64,000 nt of DNA from contig NZ_MRCC01000007.1 in NCBI RefSeq assembly GCF_001904655.1, positions 186,001 to 250,000 on the forward strand, read 5' to 3'. Position numbers and translations under genes: made by a program. The notes beneath the pieces are model-generated. The model was given only the letters and a program-made list of their open reading frames with translations, searched no databases and was not told the origin of the DNA. The stretch is from Chroogloeocystis siderophila 5.2 s.c.1. Lineage in GTDB: Bacteria > Cyanobacteriota > Cyanobacteriia > Cyanobacteriales > Chroococcidiopsidaceae. This document shows positions 6,968 through 16,661 of this stretch, piece by piece. Every line of letters begins with the position of its first letter. Position 1 is the first letter of the stretch.

Positions 6968-7789
6968 TTAAGGATGGTTGGAAATTGCAGTATACAGGCG
7001 TGTGCGATAAATCAACCTTACAGAACTCTGGCGATCGCAGAAGCGTTGCTGGAACACGGCTAAGTCTGACATGAGTTTTTCTAAACCTTTTCCTTCGGAT
7101 GGCGTAAATCCTTGACTTCGGGCTAAACCTACTAGCCCTGTGAAATCAAGGTCTTGACTAGACACAAACTCATGTCGCCGTAAGTTTGTAAAGTAAGGTA
7201 GCCATAACCCTTGCCAAAACAGTTGATAACGTATGCTCTTAAACCATTTGTTCAGTTGTACTCCAGATTGGGATTGATGCTCTCGATCTTTGGATGCTTC
7301 AAAAACCAAGCGAGTGTAGTCTTTGGAAACAAGGTCGTCTTGATCCCAAAAACTCCATATTAATGCTAAACGTCCACTGGCTTTGAGGATACGGCGAAAT
7401 TCTTTGAGACTTTTGTCAAAATCAAACCAATGGAATGCTTGAAACGAGGTAACTAAATCGACTGATGCATTCTTGAGAGGAGTCTGCTCGGCAGTTCCAG
7501 CCAGAAAATCTACTCCTTCGTGTGGGGTCGCTGCCCTCCTCATGTCTTCGTTGGGTTCAATCGCTACAACCCGAACGCCTCGATCTGCCAACAATCTTGC
7601 GCCAATCCCCGTGCCTGCACCAACATCGACAGCAGTAATCTGAGTCGGAGATTCCAAACCCGACAAAATTGTATCAATCGCAGAAGCAGGATAAATCGGG
7701 CGATACTTTTCATAGTCATCGCCTCGATCAGAAAAATAGCTCAGCGGATTCGCGATCGAATCTGAAGCAGTGGAGAAATCAAAACTCAA
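6968..7789 (-). CDS. Class I SAM-dependent methyltransferase
   Basis: A 273-residue protein. Motif I VDVGAGTGIGARLL (54-67) binds S-adenosylmethionine, an acidic residue follows at IEPN, and motifs IV-VI match the UbiE/Methyltransf_11 group (VDLVTSFQAFHWFD, LKASGRLALIWSFWDQ). The N-terminal YFSDRGDDYEKYRPIYP is characteristic of this small-molecule methyltransferase subfamily. Substrate unknown. It is the first gene to the left of the palindrome array and the integrase pseudogene, transcribed away from them. Confidence 0.88.
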   Translation of the reverse strand: MSFDFSTASDSIANPLSYFSDRGDDYEKYRPIYPASAIDTILSGLESPTQITAVDVGAGTGIGARLLADRGVRVVAIEPNEDMRRAATPHEGVDFLAGTAEQTPLKNASVDLVTSFQAFHWFDFDKSLKEFRRILKASGRLALIWSFWDQDDLVSKDYTRLVFEASKDREHQSQSGVQLNKWFKSIRYQLFWQGLWLPYFTNLRRHEFVSSQDLDFTGLVGLARSQGFTPSEGKGLEKLMSDLAVFQQRFCDRQSSVRLIYRTRLYTAISNHP

Positions 7790-7858
7790 TTTCTGACCTC
7801 GCTGCGAGTTGCATTCTTAGACTAACTCAGAAACCAAGATTGCAGGCTAACTATTTAT

Positions 7859-8103
7859 TATACGGAAACTTTCCATATAATCTTTTTCTTGCTCGAGATA
7901 TGTCAAGCATTACAGCTAACTCCTATGTAAATATATGGAAAATTTCTTTTTTACATCCCTGTTCGGGAGTTATACCGAATTCTTCCGGATAAATACCCTT
8001 CCCGAGAGGATTATATGGAATTTTTCCGTATATCCCTTGGGGTTATGCAGAATTTTTCCAGATAACATCCTGATCAGGAGTCTTAAACGGAATTTTCTGT
8101 ATA
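7859..8103. repeat. Chain of alternating palindromes upstream of the integrase
   Basis: Six imperfect 21-bp palindromes of the form TAT-n-CGGAA-TTT-TTCCG-n-ATA occur at 7859-7879, 7932-7952 (degraded), 7971-7991, 8012-8032, 8044-8064 and 8083-8103. Between the last five are shorter GC-rich palindromes: CCCTGTTCGGGAG, CCCTTCCCGAGAGG, CCCTTGGGG and TCCTGATCAGGA (perfect). Start-to-start spacing is 32-41 bp. The block ends just before ATG 8111 of the integrase pseudogene, where attI and the intI promoter would lie. Function is unknown. Confidence 0.75.
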
Positions 8104-8110
8104 ACATCCT

Positions 8111-9079
8111 ATGGAACAATGTCCGAAAAAGCTGCTTGAACAAGTACAAGACGCGATCCGTCTTAAGCACTATTCTTACCAAACAGAAAAAACTTATATT
8201 TACTGGATTAGACGCTACAACATCCTTTTTTATAATAAACGCCATCCGAAGGATATGGGAAGTGCTGAAATTGAAGCATTTTTAACGCATCTGGCGGTTC
8301 ATGAAAATGTGGCGGCATCAACACAAAATCAAGCACTTCATTCTGTTTTATTTTTATATCGAGAAGTATTAAAACAGGATTTAGATATAAAGGTTGATGC
8401 AGTACGTGCAAAGAAATCTAAATATTTACCAACAGTTCTGACAAAAGATGAAGTTTTCGCAACTATCCAACACTTATCGGGTGTACATCAACTTTTAATT
8501 AAATTACTTTACGGTACAGGGCTACGATTAAATGAAGGATTGAACCTAAGAGTTAAAGATATTGATTTTGCTCAAAATCAAATTACAGCACGCGATACAA
8601 AAGGTAATGAAAGCCGAGTCACAATGTTACCAGAAAGTATAGCTGAAGAATTAAAAATTCATTTACAAAGCGTAAAAATTTTACATCAACAAGATTTACA
8701 AAAAGGCTATAGTTCGGTTTATTTACCTTTTGCATTAGAAAGAAAATATCCCAGAGCGAAGTACGATTGGATGAATGCAGTTTGTTTTTCCTTCTGGTAG
8801 CATCTCTAGAGACCCGCGTAGTGGAGAAGTTCACCGCCATCATTTACATGAGAGTAGTCTACAAAAAGCCCTCAAAAAAGCAGTTCGTCAAGCAGGTATT
8901 CAAAAAAGGTGGGTTGTCATACATTTCGACATAGTTTTGCTACCCACTTACTCCAAAACGGCTACGATATCCGCACGGTACAGGAATTACTTGGACATAA
9001 GGATGTCAAAACAACGATGATTTATACCCATGTGCTCAACCGTGGTGGTAAGGCTGTTCGTAGCCCACTTGATTTGTAA
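8111..9079 (+). pseudogene. intI: Integron integrase (IntI), two frameshifts
   Basis: A tyrosine recombinase of about 323 residues spread over three frames: 8111 to about 8775, 8775 to about 8908, and 8909-9079. Identification as IntI rests on [38 protein letters not shown] and the IntI-specific insertion ([12 protein letters not shown], then [20 protein letters not shown]). Catalytic residues are all encoded if frames are joined: Arg139, the HTFRH His and Arg, the LLGHKD His, and Tyr in MIYTHVL. The first shift is near 8771-8776, the second after the A6GG run at 8902-8909. As it stands the enzyme cannot be made. Confidence 0.9.
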
Positions 9080-9144
9080 AGAGTCGGTTAGCGTTTATGA
9101 ACAACTGAAGTTTCTCACTCAGTAAAAATCTTGCGCTTCACGTT

Positions 9145-10017
9145 TTACAAATACTTCTGCAATAACAAGTGCAATTTCTCTTTTGTCGCCGCAGGTGCTT
9201 GATCCAATCGAGTCAAAATTGCGTATTTTAGTGCTGAGTGGGCTTCTGATGGCGGTGGATTCTGACTTAAGCGGCGTACGGTTTCTTGAATGACTTTTTG
9301 AGCATTTGTTGCATTGCGTTGCAAGTTAGCAATCACCATTTCTACTGTAACGCTGTCATGATTGGGATGCCAGCAGTCGTAATCTGTCACAAGTGCTAGT
9401 GTTGCGTAGGCGATTTCTGCTTCACGTGCCAATTTGGCTTCGGGTAAATTTGTCATTCCAATGACAGTTGCGTCCCAACTCCGGTAGAGATGCGATTCTG
9501 CTTTAGTAGAAAATGCGGGACCTTCCATACATATGTAGGTTCCGCCACGATGTAGTGTGACATCAGGTAAGTTGAGGCTAGCGATCGCCTCTGCCAAAAT
9601 TCCAGCTAGTTGATGACAAACTGGGTCGCCAAACGCAATATGCGCCACAACCCCTTCACCAAAAAATGTTGAAATTCGATTTTTTGTCCGGTCAATAAAT
9701 TGATCCGGTACTACCATATCAAGTGGCTTTACTTCCTCTTTTAACGAACCAACGGCAGAAGCGGAAATCAAATACTCGACTCCCAACTGCTTCATTGCAT
9801 AAATATTGGCACGAAAAGGTAGTTCCGATGGCAACAAAGTATGATTGCGACCGTGACGTGCTAAGAAAGCAACTCTTGTTTCGTCTAAGGTTCCTAATAT
9901 TACTGCATCTGAAGGCGAACCAAACGGTGTAGATAATTGTACTTCTTCAATATCTTTAAGCGCATTCATCTTATATAAACCGCTACCACCAATGATTCCT
10001 ATTTGAGCTTGAGCCAT
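9145..10017 (-). CDS. mtnP: S-methyl-5'-thioadenosine phosphorylase
   Basis: A 290-residue protein of normal length for MTAP. It cleaves 5'-methylthioadenosine to adenine and methylthioribose-1-phosphate in methionine salvage, in the cytosol. Visible motifs are [10 protein letters not shown] (phosphate site, 6-15), PFGSPSD (31-37), [10 protein letters not shown] (51-60), [12 protein letters not shown] (164-175), [15 protein letters not shown] (188-202) and TDYDCWHP (211-218). The Pro-Glu-Ala and Asp-Tyr-Asp regions match MTAP-type purine specificity. It stands alone, convergent with the integrase pseudogene and marking return to ordinary chromosome. Confidence 0.95.
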   Translation of the reverse strand: MAQAQIGIIGGSGLYKMNALKDIEEVQLSTPFGSPSDAVILGTLDETRVAFLARHGRNHTLLPSELPFRANIYAMKQLGVEYLISASAVGSLKEEVKPLDMVVPDQFIDRTKNRISTFFGEGVVAHIAFGDPVCHQLAGILAEAIASLNLPDVTLHRGGTYICMEGPAFSTKAESHLYRSWDATVIGMTNLPEAKLAREAEIAYATLALVTDYDCWHPNHDSVTVEMVIANLQRNATNAQKVIQETVRRLSQNPPPSEAHSALKYAILTRLDQAPAATKEKLHLLLQKYL

Positions 10018-10168
10018 TTTTCATTAATGTATTACTGTAGCTTTTAAGATATTTTATCGAGAAATAAGCAATAAAAACGCACAAAAAAATACAAAATAAA
10101 ATATATTTAAGTTACTTACAATTTTTACTTAGCTATGAGCGTTAATTGCTCTAGTTTTCATAACAAAA

Positions 10169-10208
10169 AACCGCTCAATATTTTTGCCTTGAAATCTTGT
10201 GAGCGGTT
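10169..10208 (-). terminator. Rho-independent terminator
   Basis: On the minus strand AACCGCTCA (10208-10200) and TGAGCGGTT (10177-10169) form a 9-bp stem around a 22-base loop, followed by a T run. It lies just past the stop of the 10236-10616 gene. Confidence 0.75.
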
Positions 10209-10235
10209 CTACTAACTAGTTCTTATAACTTTTGC

Positions 10236-10616
10236 TTAAACTGCTCCTGGACCTCTACCACGATTATCTTCTTCCATTGTTAACTCACCTTGCTTATCTT
10301 GATTCGCTTCAGCAAGTTCTTGTGCGCGATGAGCTTGATCTTGTGCAGCTTCTTGACTCGCATCCCCTGGAGTATCGTAATACATCTCAGGTTCAATCGC
10401 GTAGTTATTTGCTAAACCTTCTTGGTCTACAGTTGCGCCCCCAGTTACATCAATGCTCTCAGGATCAGCTTGTTCGTCAGCAGTGGTACGATAGTCACTA
10501 CCTTCGCGATCCATGCGCGCTGCTACTTCGGCTGGAATAATACCACGATCTGCTGTAGAGGTTTCTAACTCTTCGTTTCTTGTAACTTTTTCTTTAGAGC
10601 GTGCTTCATTTTCCAT
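10236..10616 (-). CDS. Acidic, disordered hypothetical protein, 126 aa
   Basis: A 126-residue very hydrophilic protein rich in Glu, Asp, Ala and Gln with few hydrophobics. It starts MENEARSKEKVTRNEELETS and ends MEEDNRGRGPGAV. It is probably intrinsically disordered and soluble. The composition recalls small stress-associated hydrophilic proteins, but I do not recognise a named family. It has its own downstream terminator, supporting that it is a real transcription unit. Confidence 0.65.
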   Translation of the reverse strand: MENEARSKEKVTRNEELETSTADRGIIPAEVAARMDREGSDYRTTADEQADPESIDVTGGATVDQEGLANNYAIEPEMYYDTPGDASQEAAQDQAHRAQELAEANQDKQGELTMEEDNRGRGPGAV

Positions 10617-10758
10617 GAATTTGACCTCAAAAAACTTATGTTTATTTAGCTTTTTATGCTAAAACTTAGCTTATTTTACTGCATCTATCTTCAGTCTTAA
10701 GCCCTTTAATTTAGAGTATTAAGTATTAATAACTGAGAGATCTATACCAAGTTCAATC

Positions 10759-11589
10759 TTAGCGTAGTAGCCAAAAACCACTAAACGTAATATCAGAATT
10801 ATCAGGCTGCACGAGTAAAAAATGCAATCCTTTACTTTGCTGTTTGCGCTGTTCATAATTTTGCGCAGACGCAGAAACTTCTTGATCCTCAAAAGTTGCC
10901 ACAATCCAGCGGTCTACTAAACCTGCTTCTAACACTAAGCCATCAGGAGCGCCAGCGATATAGTTTAGTGATACAGGATTTGCCTGTTGTAACCAACGAG
11001 CTAACCGCATCGATTGCCGTCCACCATAGATAATGACACCTGGTATTGCAATATTAGACGCTAATCCTAACTGTAAGGGCATCAATGCTGGCGGCATATC
11101 CAAAAGTGGGATAGGACGTTCTTGAAACGCTTCTTCTACATCCTTAGCGCTAAGTGCAGCAAAACGCCACTGTTCGCCCCATAGTTGCTCGGGTAGTGGT
11201 ATCGGAGGTGGTTTTTCGATTGTTAAGAGTTCGTAGGCTTCTCCTGTGTAATTATCCATGCTGCGGTAAAGCGGCGATCGCTCCTGCAACCATTGCTTTA
11301 AAGCATCTGTTCGACGAGTTGCTTCTACATTGATTCCGAGTTGTTCTCCAGCAGCGGTGATGAGACTCAATGACTGCGGACGAAAAACCTGGATTTTATC
11401 TGGCATTCTATCTGCAACAAGCTGCAATTGTTCCACAAGCCAATGCGCGTTAACTTGCGATTGGGGACACAGCGCGACAAATTCAATTGTGCGAGTTAAG
11501 TCACAAACGAGTAACTCCCACAAAGTTTGTCCAGATGCATCCCGCAACGGACGGCGATAAAAATCAGCTTGCCAGATAATCTCAGCCAT
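10759..11589 (-). CDS. Tab2/Atab2-family RNA-binding protein (DUF1092)
   Basis: A 276-residue protein starting MAEIIWQADFYRRPL, with LWELLVCD and the C-terminal GLHFLLVQPD and FSGFWLLR segments characteristic of the Tab2/Atab2 family. In algae and plants these proteins bind the psaB 5' region and are needed for photosystem translation; cyanobacterial homologues are present in nearly all oxygenic genomes. It supports a photosynthetic host. It stands as a separate unit upstream of the 10236 gene. Confidence 0.85.
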   Translation of the reverse strand: MAEIIWQADFYRRPLRDASGQTLWELLVCDLTRTIEFVALCPQSQVNAHWLVEQLQLVADRMPDKIQVFRPQSLSLITAAGEQLGINVEATRRTDALKQWLQERSPLYRSMDNYTGEAYELLTIEKPPPIPLPEQLWGEQWRFAALSAKDVEEAFQERPIPLLDMPPALMPLQLGLASNIAIPGVIIYGGRQSMRLARWLQQANPVSLNYIAGAPDGLVLEAGLVDRWIVATFEDQEVSASAQNYEQRKQQSKGLHFLLVQPDNSDITFSGFWLLR

Positions 11590-11662
11590 TAGCGATTAGC
11601 AATGAGCCATCAATTTTAAATTGTACAAACTACAGTGCTAACCGCTAACAGCTAATTGTTGC

Positions 11663-13876
11663 TCACGCGCTCACCTTGGCAAGGATTGGTGCCACACTAG
11701 TAGCAATCTCTGGTACGTATACTTGCGATACATAGTCCGAGATCATGCGATCCGTGTTGAACAACGGTGCATTCGTTTTAATCGATGCTTTCATCATCTG
11801 AATCCAGCGGCGAGGAATACCGTGCACATCGCGATCGTAGTACAGCGGAACAATTTCTTCTTCAAGTAACTGATATAGCGATTGCGAATCAATGCGATCT
11901 TGTACTTCCTGATCGCTAGTGTGTGCATCTTCACCAATTGCCCAGCCATTTAGTCCTTTACCATCAGAACCTGTTTGATAGCCTTCACACCACCAGCCAT
12001 CTAAAACACTACAATTAATCCCACCATTGAAGCAGACTTTTTGTCCACTTGTACCGGATGCTTCTAAAGGACGACGCGGATTATTTAGCCAGACATCAAC
12101 ACCTTGCACGAGTTTTTGACCAGTATAAATATCATAGTCTTCAATTAACGCCACGCGGTTTTGAATCGCGTTGTTGCGACACCATTCCATAATCCGTTGA
12201 ATAATCCGCTTACCTTCTTCATCCGCAGGATGCGCTTTACCAGCGAAGACAATTTGCACTGGACGTTCGGCGTTACCAAAAATCTTAATGGCTCGCTGCG
12301 CATCGCGCAAAATTAAATCGCCGCGCTTGTAAGGACTAAAGCGTCGCGCAAATCCGATAGTCAGTACATTGGGGTCTAATAATGTTTCGGTTGCTTGAAT
12401 GTTTTCGTAGCTTTCGCCGCGTTGTTCTCGTGCTTTTCTGACTCGAAAGCGCGTGTGGGCGATGAGTCTTTCTTTGAGAACTTGGTGTCGCCACCACAAT
12501 TCCTCATCAGGGATTTCATCAACTTTTGCCCACGTTTCTGGATGAATGACGCGAGTTTTCCAGTCTTCACCTAAATACTTTGCGTACAAGTCTGCCATGA
12601 GGGGTGCAGTCCAAGTGGGTGCATGAACTCCGTTTGTAATATGACCGATGGGTACTTTGTCTTCGGAACGATCTGGATATAAAATTGTCCACATCTTACG
12701 CGAAACATGACCGTGGAGTTCACTCACACCATTTGCGGCGCGACACATCCGCAGTGCTAATACTGTCATACCAAAAGGTTCCCAAGGATCGCCGAGTCGT
12801 CTAGCACCCAAAGCCATAAATTGCTCGCGAGACAGTTTCATTTGCGCCCAGTAGTGCGCAAAGTAAGAGTCCATAAGGTCGCCAGAGAAGACATCGTGAC
12901 CTGCGGGAACAGGAGTGTGTGTGGTGAAGACACAACGGTTACGGACGCTAGTTTCGACATCGTAGAACGATTTACCTGTGCGTTCCATTTCTTGTCGTGC
13001 GACTTCAAGTGTACAAAATGCCGCATGACCTTCGTTAAGGTGATACACAGAAGGGGCGATTCCTAACACTGTAAGGGCACGAACACCGCCAATGCCTAAA
13101 ACGACTTCTTGGGCAATTCGGGTGTCTTGATTGCCACCATAGAGGTGTCCTGTTAGCCAACGGTCGATAGGATCGTTATCTTCGCGATCGCTATCTAGCA
13201 GATAAAGGCTGACGCGCCCGACCTGAGTGCGCCAAATTTGGACTTTAACGCAGCGCTGGCGGATTTCCAGTTCAATGGTGAGAGGTTCGCCTTGGTCGTT
13301 TTTAATTAACTCTAAAGGCATTTGAGAGAAAGGATTGTCAACGTAGTAATCTTCTTGCCAACCACTACGGTTTAAGCGTTGACGGAAATAGCCTTGGCGA
13401 TACAGCAAGCCGATCCCGACCATTGGGACTCCTAAATCGGAAGCTGACTTGAGGTGATCGCCAGCAAGAATTCCCAAACCACCAGAGTAAATCGGTAAGG
13501 ATTCGTGAATGCCAAATTCAGCACAAAAGTAAGCGATCGGATGTTCGGCTGATATTTGTGGTGCAACGCGGCTAACCCATGTATCTTGCTGCGCCATGTA
13601 TTGGTCAAATTCTGCAACTAAAGATTGTAGTTGATTGAGGTAAAAAGGATCTTCGGCAAGTTGCGTCAAGCGTTCGTAGGAAGCAGACTCTAAAATCGCT
13701 ACGGGGTTGTGTCCGCAGTTTTCCCATTCTTCGGGATCGATGTTACGAAATAAAGAAACTCGGTCGGTTGTCCAACTCCACCAGTAGTTATATGCCAAGT
13801 CTGCTAATCTTCGCAGCGTTTGAGGTAACTTTTCACTAAGCTGTTGCGCAGGGGTTAATGCACCGTTATTCGTCAT
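11663..13876 (-). CDS. glgP: Alpha-glucan (glycogen) phosphorylase, short type
   Basis: About 737 residues from ATG 13876; an in-frame GTG at 13933 would add 19 residues without a ribosome site. It is a GT35 phosphorylase of the shorter alpha-glucan phosphorylase type (LADLAYNYWWSW start, AYFCAEFGIHESLPIYSGGL, HLNEGHAAFCTLE). It releases glucose-1-phosphate from glycogen. The PLP-lysine region is EASGTSGQKVCFNGG, as in this subfamily, rather than the SNMKF of classical enzymes. Divergent from avtA, with about 390 bp between the two starts. Confidence 0.93.
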   Translation of the reverse strand: MTNNGALTPAQQLSEKLPQTLRRLADLAYNYWWSWTTDRVSLFRNIDPEEWENCGHNPVAILESASYERLTQLAEDPFYLNQLQSLVAEFDQYMAQQDTWVSRVAPQISAEHPIAYFCAEFGIHESLPIYSGGLGILAGDHLKSASDLGVPMVGIGLLYRQGYFRQRLNRSGWQEDYYVDNPFSQMPLELIKNDQGEPLTIELEIRQRCVKVQIWRTQVGRVSLYLLDSDREDNDPIDRWLTGHLYGGNQDTRIAQEVVLGIGGVRALTVLGIAPSVYHLNEGHAAFCTLEVARQEMERTGKSFYDVETSVRNRCVFTTHTPVPAGHDVFSGDLMDSYFAHYWAQMKLSREQFMALGARRLGDPWEPFGMTVLALRMCRAANGVSELHGHVSRKMWTILYPDRSEDKVPIGHITNGVHAPTWTAPLMADLYAKYLGEDWKTRVIHPETWAKVDEIPDEELWWRHQVLKERLIAHTRFRVRKAREQRGESYENIQATETLLDPNVLTIGFARRFSPYKRGDLILRDAQRAIKIFGNAERPVQIVFAGKAHPADEEGKRIIQRIMEWCRNNAIQNRVALIEDYDIYTGQKLVQGVDVWLNNPRRPLEASGTSGQKVCFNGGINCSVLDGWWCEGYQTGSDGKGLNGWAIGEDAHTSDQEVQDRIDSQSLYQLLEEEIVPLYYDRDVHGIPRRWIQMMKASIKTNAPLFNTDRMISDYVSQVYVPEIATSVAPILAKVSA

Positions 13877-13933
13877 AAAGTTCTTGGAGTTATGCTTGAT
13901 TCTCGTCGGTTGAAACCATGTCACATCGTTCAC

Positions 13934-14270
13934 TGTTTCTCAGAGATATCAGTGTTCTGGGACTACGCTTCTGAAAAACAACTGGTTTCCTGCTAGCTAG
14001 CATATTCTACAATTGGGCGCGGTGTGGGCAACTTTACACGCTTTTTATGCAAATATATCTTTGCTTTATCTGCAAAACCTTTCCATTTGTAAAATTTTAT
14101 GTATAAATTAAGAGTTAAGCTATTTTAAAAATGACCAGCTTGCAGTGGCTATACGCAGTAGAATCAACGTTTAGCGCTGTTAGAAGTGTATTTTTAGTTA
14201 ATTCGGTAAGTAAAAGTACTAAATAAAACACTTGCTTACAAATTGTCCACTACTTGATGAATGACGACTT
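13934..14270. promoter_or_regulatory. Divergent intergenic region glgP/avtA
   Basis: This 337-bp AT-rich spacer lies between the divergent glgP and avtA genes and must hold both promoters. A TGCTAGCTAGCA-like palindrome sits at 13992-14002. No operator or RNA element could be assigned. Confidence 0.35.
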
Positions 14271-15554
14271 ATGAACCCTGCCCTGACTCAAATTGGCGAC
14301 CAAATGTCCAACCTGACAGGCGTCAGGGCGATTATGAAGGATATTATTGAAACGCTACAAGCTGGCTCAGGTAGGGAATTTATTAATTTGAGTGCGGGAA
14401 ATCCGCTAATTTTGCCTGAAGTAGAGCAACTGTGGCGAGACTGTACGGCGGAACTTTTAGCAAGTGAAGATTACGGTGAGGTCGTTTGTCGCTACGGTTC
14501 TAGTCAAGGTTATGGACCATTAATTACCGCGATCGCTAACGATTTTAATCGACGCTACAACTTAGAGTTGAGTGATCGCAATATCTTAATTACTCCTGGA
14601 AGTCAGTCACTGTATTTTTATGCCGCGAATGCTTTTGGCGGATACACGAGTGATGGGGACTTAAAACAAATCGTTTTACCTCTCAGCCCAGATTACACGG
14701 GTTACGGCGGTGTTAGCTTGGTTCCAGAGGCATTAATTGCTTACAAGCCAACTCTCGATATTGATGCTGCTGCGCATCGGTTCAAGTATCGCCCTGACTT
14801 TAGCCAATTGACGATTACCGAAAGTACGGGTTGTGTGATTTTCTCGCGTCCGTGTAATCCTACCGGAAATGTAATGACAGATGAGGAAGTCAGAAAAATT
14901 GCGGCTTTGGCTGCGCCGTATGATGTACCAGTATTTATTGACTCGGCGTATGCACCACCGTTTCCGGCGTTGAATTTTACGGAAATGACGCCGGTGTTTG
15001 GCAGTAATATTCTGCACTGTATGAGTTTATCGAAAGCCGGATTGCCAGGAGAACGCATTGGGGTAGCGATTGGTGATGCGAAGTTGATTCAGGTGCTGGA
15101 ATCTTTCCAAACAAATATGTGCATTCACCCGTCGCGGTATGGACAGGCGATCGCAGCGCGCGCGATTAACTCTGGGGCGTTGGCGGAAATTGCGGAACGC
15201 GTGATTCGACCTTTTTACCAAAACAAGTTTACTGTTCTAGAAAATACACTCAATGCAGCGATGCCGCAAGATTTACCTTGGTTTTTACATCGCGGTGAAG
15301 GAGCAATTTTTGCTTGGTTGTGGTTGAAAGATTTGCCAATTACTGATTGGGAGTTATATCAACAGTTAAAGCAAGTGGGTGTGATTGTTGTTCCTGGTAG
15401 CACTTTCTTTCCTGGTTTGCGCGAAAGTTGGTTGCATAAGCAGCAGTGTTTGCGGATTAGTCTAACAGCAGGTGATGCAGAAATTGTAACCGCGATGCAA
15501 CGTTTGGCGAAGGTGACTGAACAGGTTTATCAACGTGCAGCTGTGAGTGCGTAA
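14271..15554 (+). CDS. avtA: Valine-pyruvate aminotransferase
   Basis: A 427-residue fold-type I PLP aminotransferase. It begins with the AvtA pattern ([33 protein letters not shown]). Other marks are the cofactor Asp and Tyr segment DSAYAPPFP, the Schiff-base lysine in [14 protein letters not shown] and the substrate-carboxylate Arg in [10 protein letters not shown]. AvtA transfers amino groups between valine or alanine and 2-oxoacids. No strong Shine-Dalgarno is seen. rimM follows within 10 bp, so the two may be cotranscribed. Confidence 0.93.
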   Translation: MNPALTQIGDQMSNLTGVRAIMKDIIETLQAGSGREFINLSAGNPLILPEVEQLWRDCTAELLASEDYGEVVCRYGSSQGYGPLITAIANDFNRRYNLELSDRNILITPGSQSLYFYAANAFGGYTSDGDLKQIVLPLSPDYTGYGGVSLVPEALIAYKPTLDIDAAAHRFKYRPDFSQLTITESTGCVIFSRPCNPTGNVMTDEEVRKIAALAAPYDVPVFIDSAYAPPFPALNFTEMTPVFGSNILHCMSLSKAGLPGERIGVAIGDAKLIQVLESFQTNMCIHPSRYGQAIAARAINSGALAEIAERVIRPFYQNKFTVLENTLNAAMPQDLPWFLHRGEGAIFAWLWLKDLPITDWELYQQLKQVGVIVVPGSTFFPGLRESWLHKQQCLRISLTAGDAEIVTAMQRLAKVTEQVYQRAAVSA

Positions 15555-15562
15555 TCAAGTTG

Positions 15563-16153
15563 ATGGCGAACCACAAAGGCGCAAAGGACGCGAAGTTAGA
15601 ACAAGAAAGTTCGGGGTGGTTAGAGATTGGGAGAATTGTTGCACCTCAAGGGTTGAATGGCGAGGTGCGGGTTTATCCTGATACTGATTTTCCTGAGAGG
15701 TTTGAACAGCCAGGAACGCGATGGGTGTTGTGTTCTCCCGATGAGGAACCACGCCCAATTGAATTGTTGAGTGGGCGGTATCTTGCTGGTAAAAATTTGT
15801 ATGTAGTGGAATTTTTGGGAGTGGAAAACCGCGATCAGGCGGAGGCTTTGCGCGGGTGTAAGTTGTTGGTTCCTGTGAGCGATCGTCCTATATTAGGCGA
15901 AGATGAATATCATGTGTTGGACTTGGTGGGTTTGGAAGTCATCATGCAGGAATCGGGAGCGAAGATTGGCGCTGTTGTTGATGTAGTTCCTGCGGGAAAT
16001 GATTTATTAGAAGTGAAGTTATATCAAGATCCGATTGCAGATAACAATTCGCGGACGGTTTTGATTCCTTTTGTGAAAGAGATTGTTCCTGTAGTGGATT
16101 TGCAAGCGCGTTATGTCGAAATTAATCCGCCACCTGGGTTGATGGAAATCTAA
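15563..16153 (+). CDS. rimM: Ribosome maturation factor RimM
   Basis: A 196-residue protein with the RimM N-domain ([19 protein letters not shown]) and PRC-barrel C-domain ([24 protein letters not shown]). It binds S19 during 30S maturation. The first 15-18 residues ([16 protein letters not shown]) are encoded by AACCACAAAGGCGCAAAGGA, a sequence of the kind dispersed between genes in cyanobacteria, so the true start may be further in. Only 5-10 bp separate it from avtA. Confidence 0.93.
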   Translation: MANHKGAKDAKLEQESSGWLEIGRIVAPQGLNGEVRVYPDTDFPERFEQPGTRWVLCSPDEEPRPIELLSGRYLAGKNLYVVEFLGVENRDQAEALRGCKLLVPVSDRPILGEDEYHVLDLVGLEVIMQESGAKIGAVVDVVPAGNDLLEVKLYQDPIADNNSRTVLIPFVKEIVPVVDLQARYVEINPPPGLMEI

Positions 16154-16163
16154 TATATCCGGT

Positions 16164-16661
16164 ATGAAAATCCGCAATGCACTGATTTCAGACTTACCAG
16201 ATATTATTGGGATCTATAATGCATCAATCCCCACACGCAAAGCAACCGCAGATACTGAACCAATTAGGGTTGAGAGTCGTTTAGATTGGTTTGTAAAACA
16301 TAATGCATCGCGCCCTCTGTGGGTACTAGAAATTGATCGCGAAGTTGTTGCGTGGATTGGTCTGACTTCATTTTATGGTGGACGTCCGGCTTATAATGCG
16401 ACTGCGGAAGTTAGTATTTATATCGCACCACAACATCAGAGTAAAGGCTATGGCACAATGTTAGTCCGCCGAATGATCGATTATTGCCCTAGCTTAGGCG
16501 TGACAACGTTGATAGCAATGTATTTTGACCACAATGATGCAAGTCGGCGAATGTTTGAGAAACTTGGTTTTGAGCCAAAAGGACATCTACCTGAAATTGC
16601 CGTGCTTGATGGTGAAAAACGCGGATTAATTATTGCAGCTTATAAAATTGCCGCGTTATAA
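16164..16661 (+). CDS. GNAT acetyltransferase, phosphinothricin-acetyltransferase-like
   Basis: A 165-residue GNAT protein. The acetyl-CoA loop is in YIAPQHQSKGYGTMLVRRM (Q/RxxGxG/A type), with the downstream FDHNDASRRMFEKLGFEPKG signature typical of the Pat/Bar and MnaT-like group. Substrate likely a small amine or amino-acid analogue; not resolvable. It begins 10 bp after rimM on the same strand and could be the third gene of that operon. Confidence 0.88.
   Translation: MKIRNALISDLPDIIGIYNASIPTRKATADTEPIRVESRLDWFVKHNASRPLWVLEIDREVVAWIGLTSFYGGRPAYNATAEVSIYIAPQHQSKGYGTMLVRRMIDYCPSLGVTTLIAMYFDHNDASRRMFEKLGFEPKGHLPEIAVLDGEKRGLIIAAYKIAAL

Noticed and set aside
7859-8103. CRISPR-like periodic array
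   Set aside because: The periodic units are imperfect palindromes that differ from each other, the linkers are themselves palindromic, and no cas genes are near.
7935-8285. ORFs through the palindrome array (both strands)
   Set aside because: Their translations arise from the palindromes and overlap the integrase start; no codon bias.
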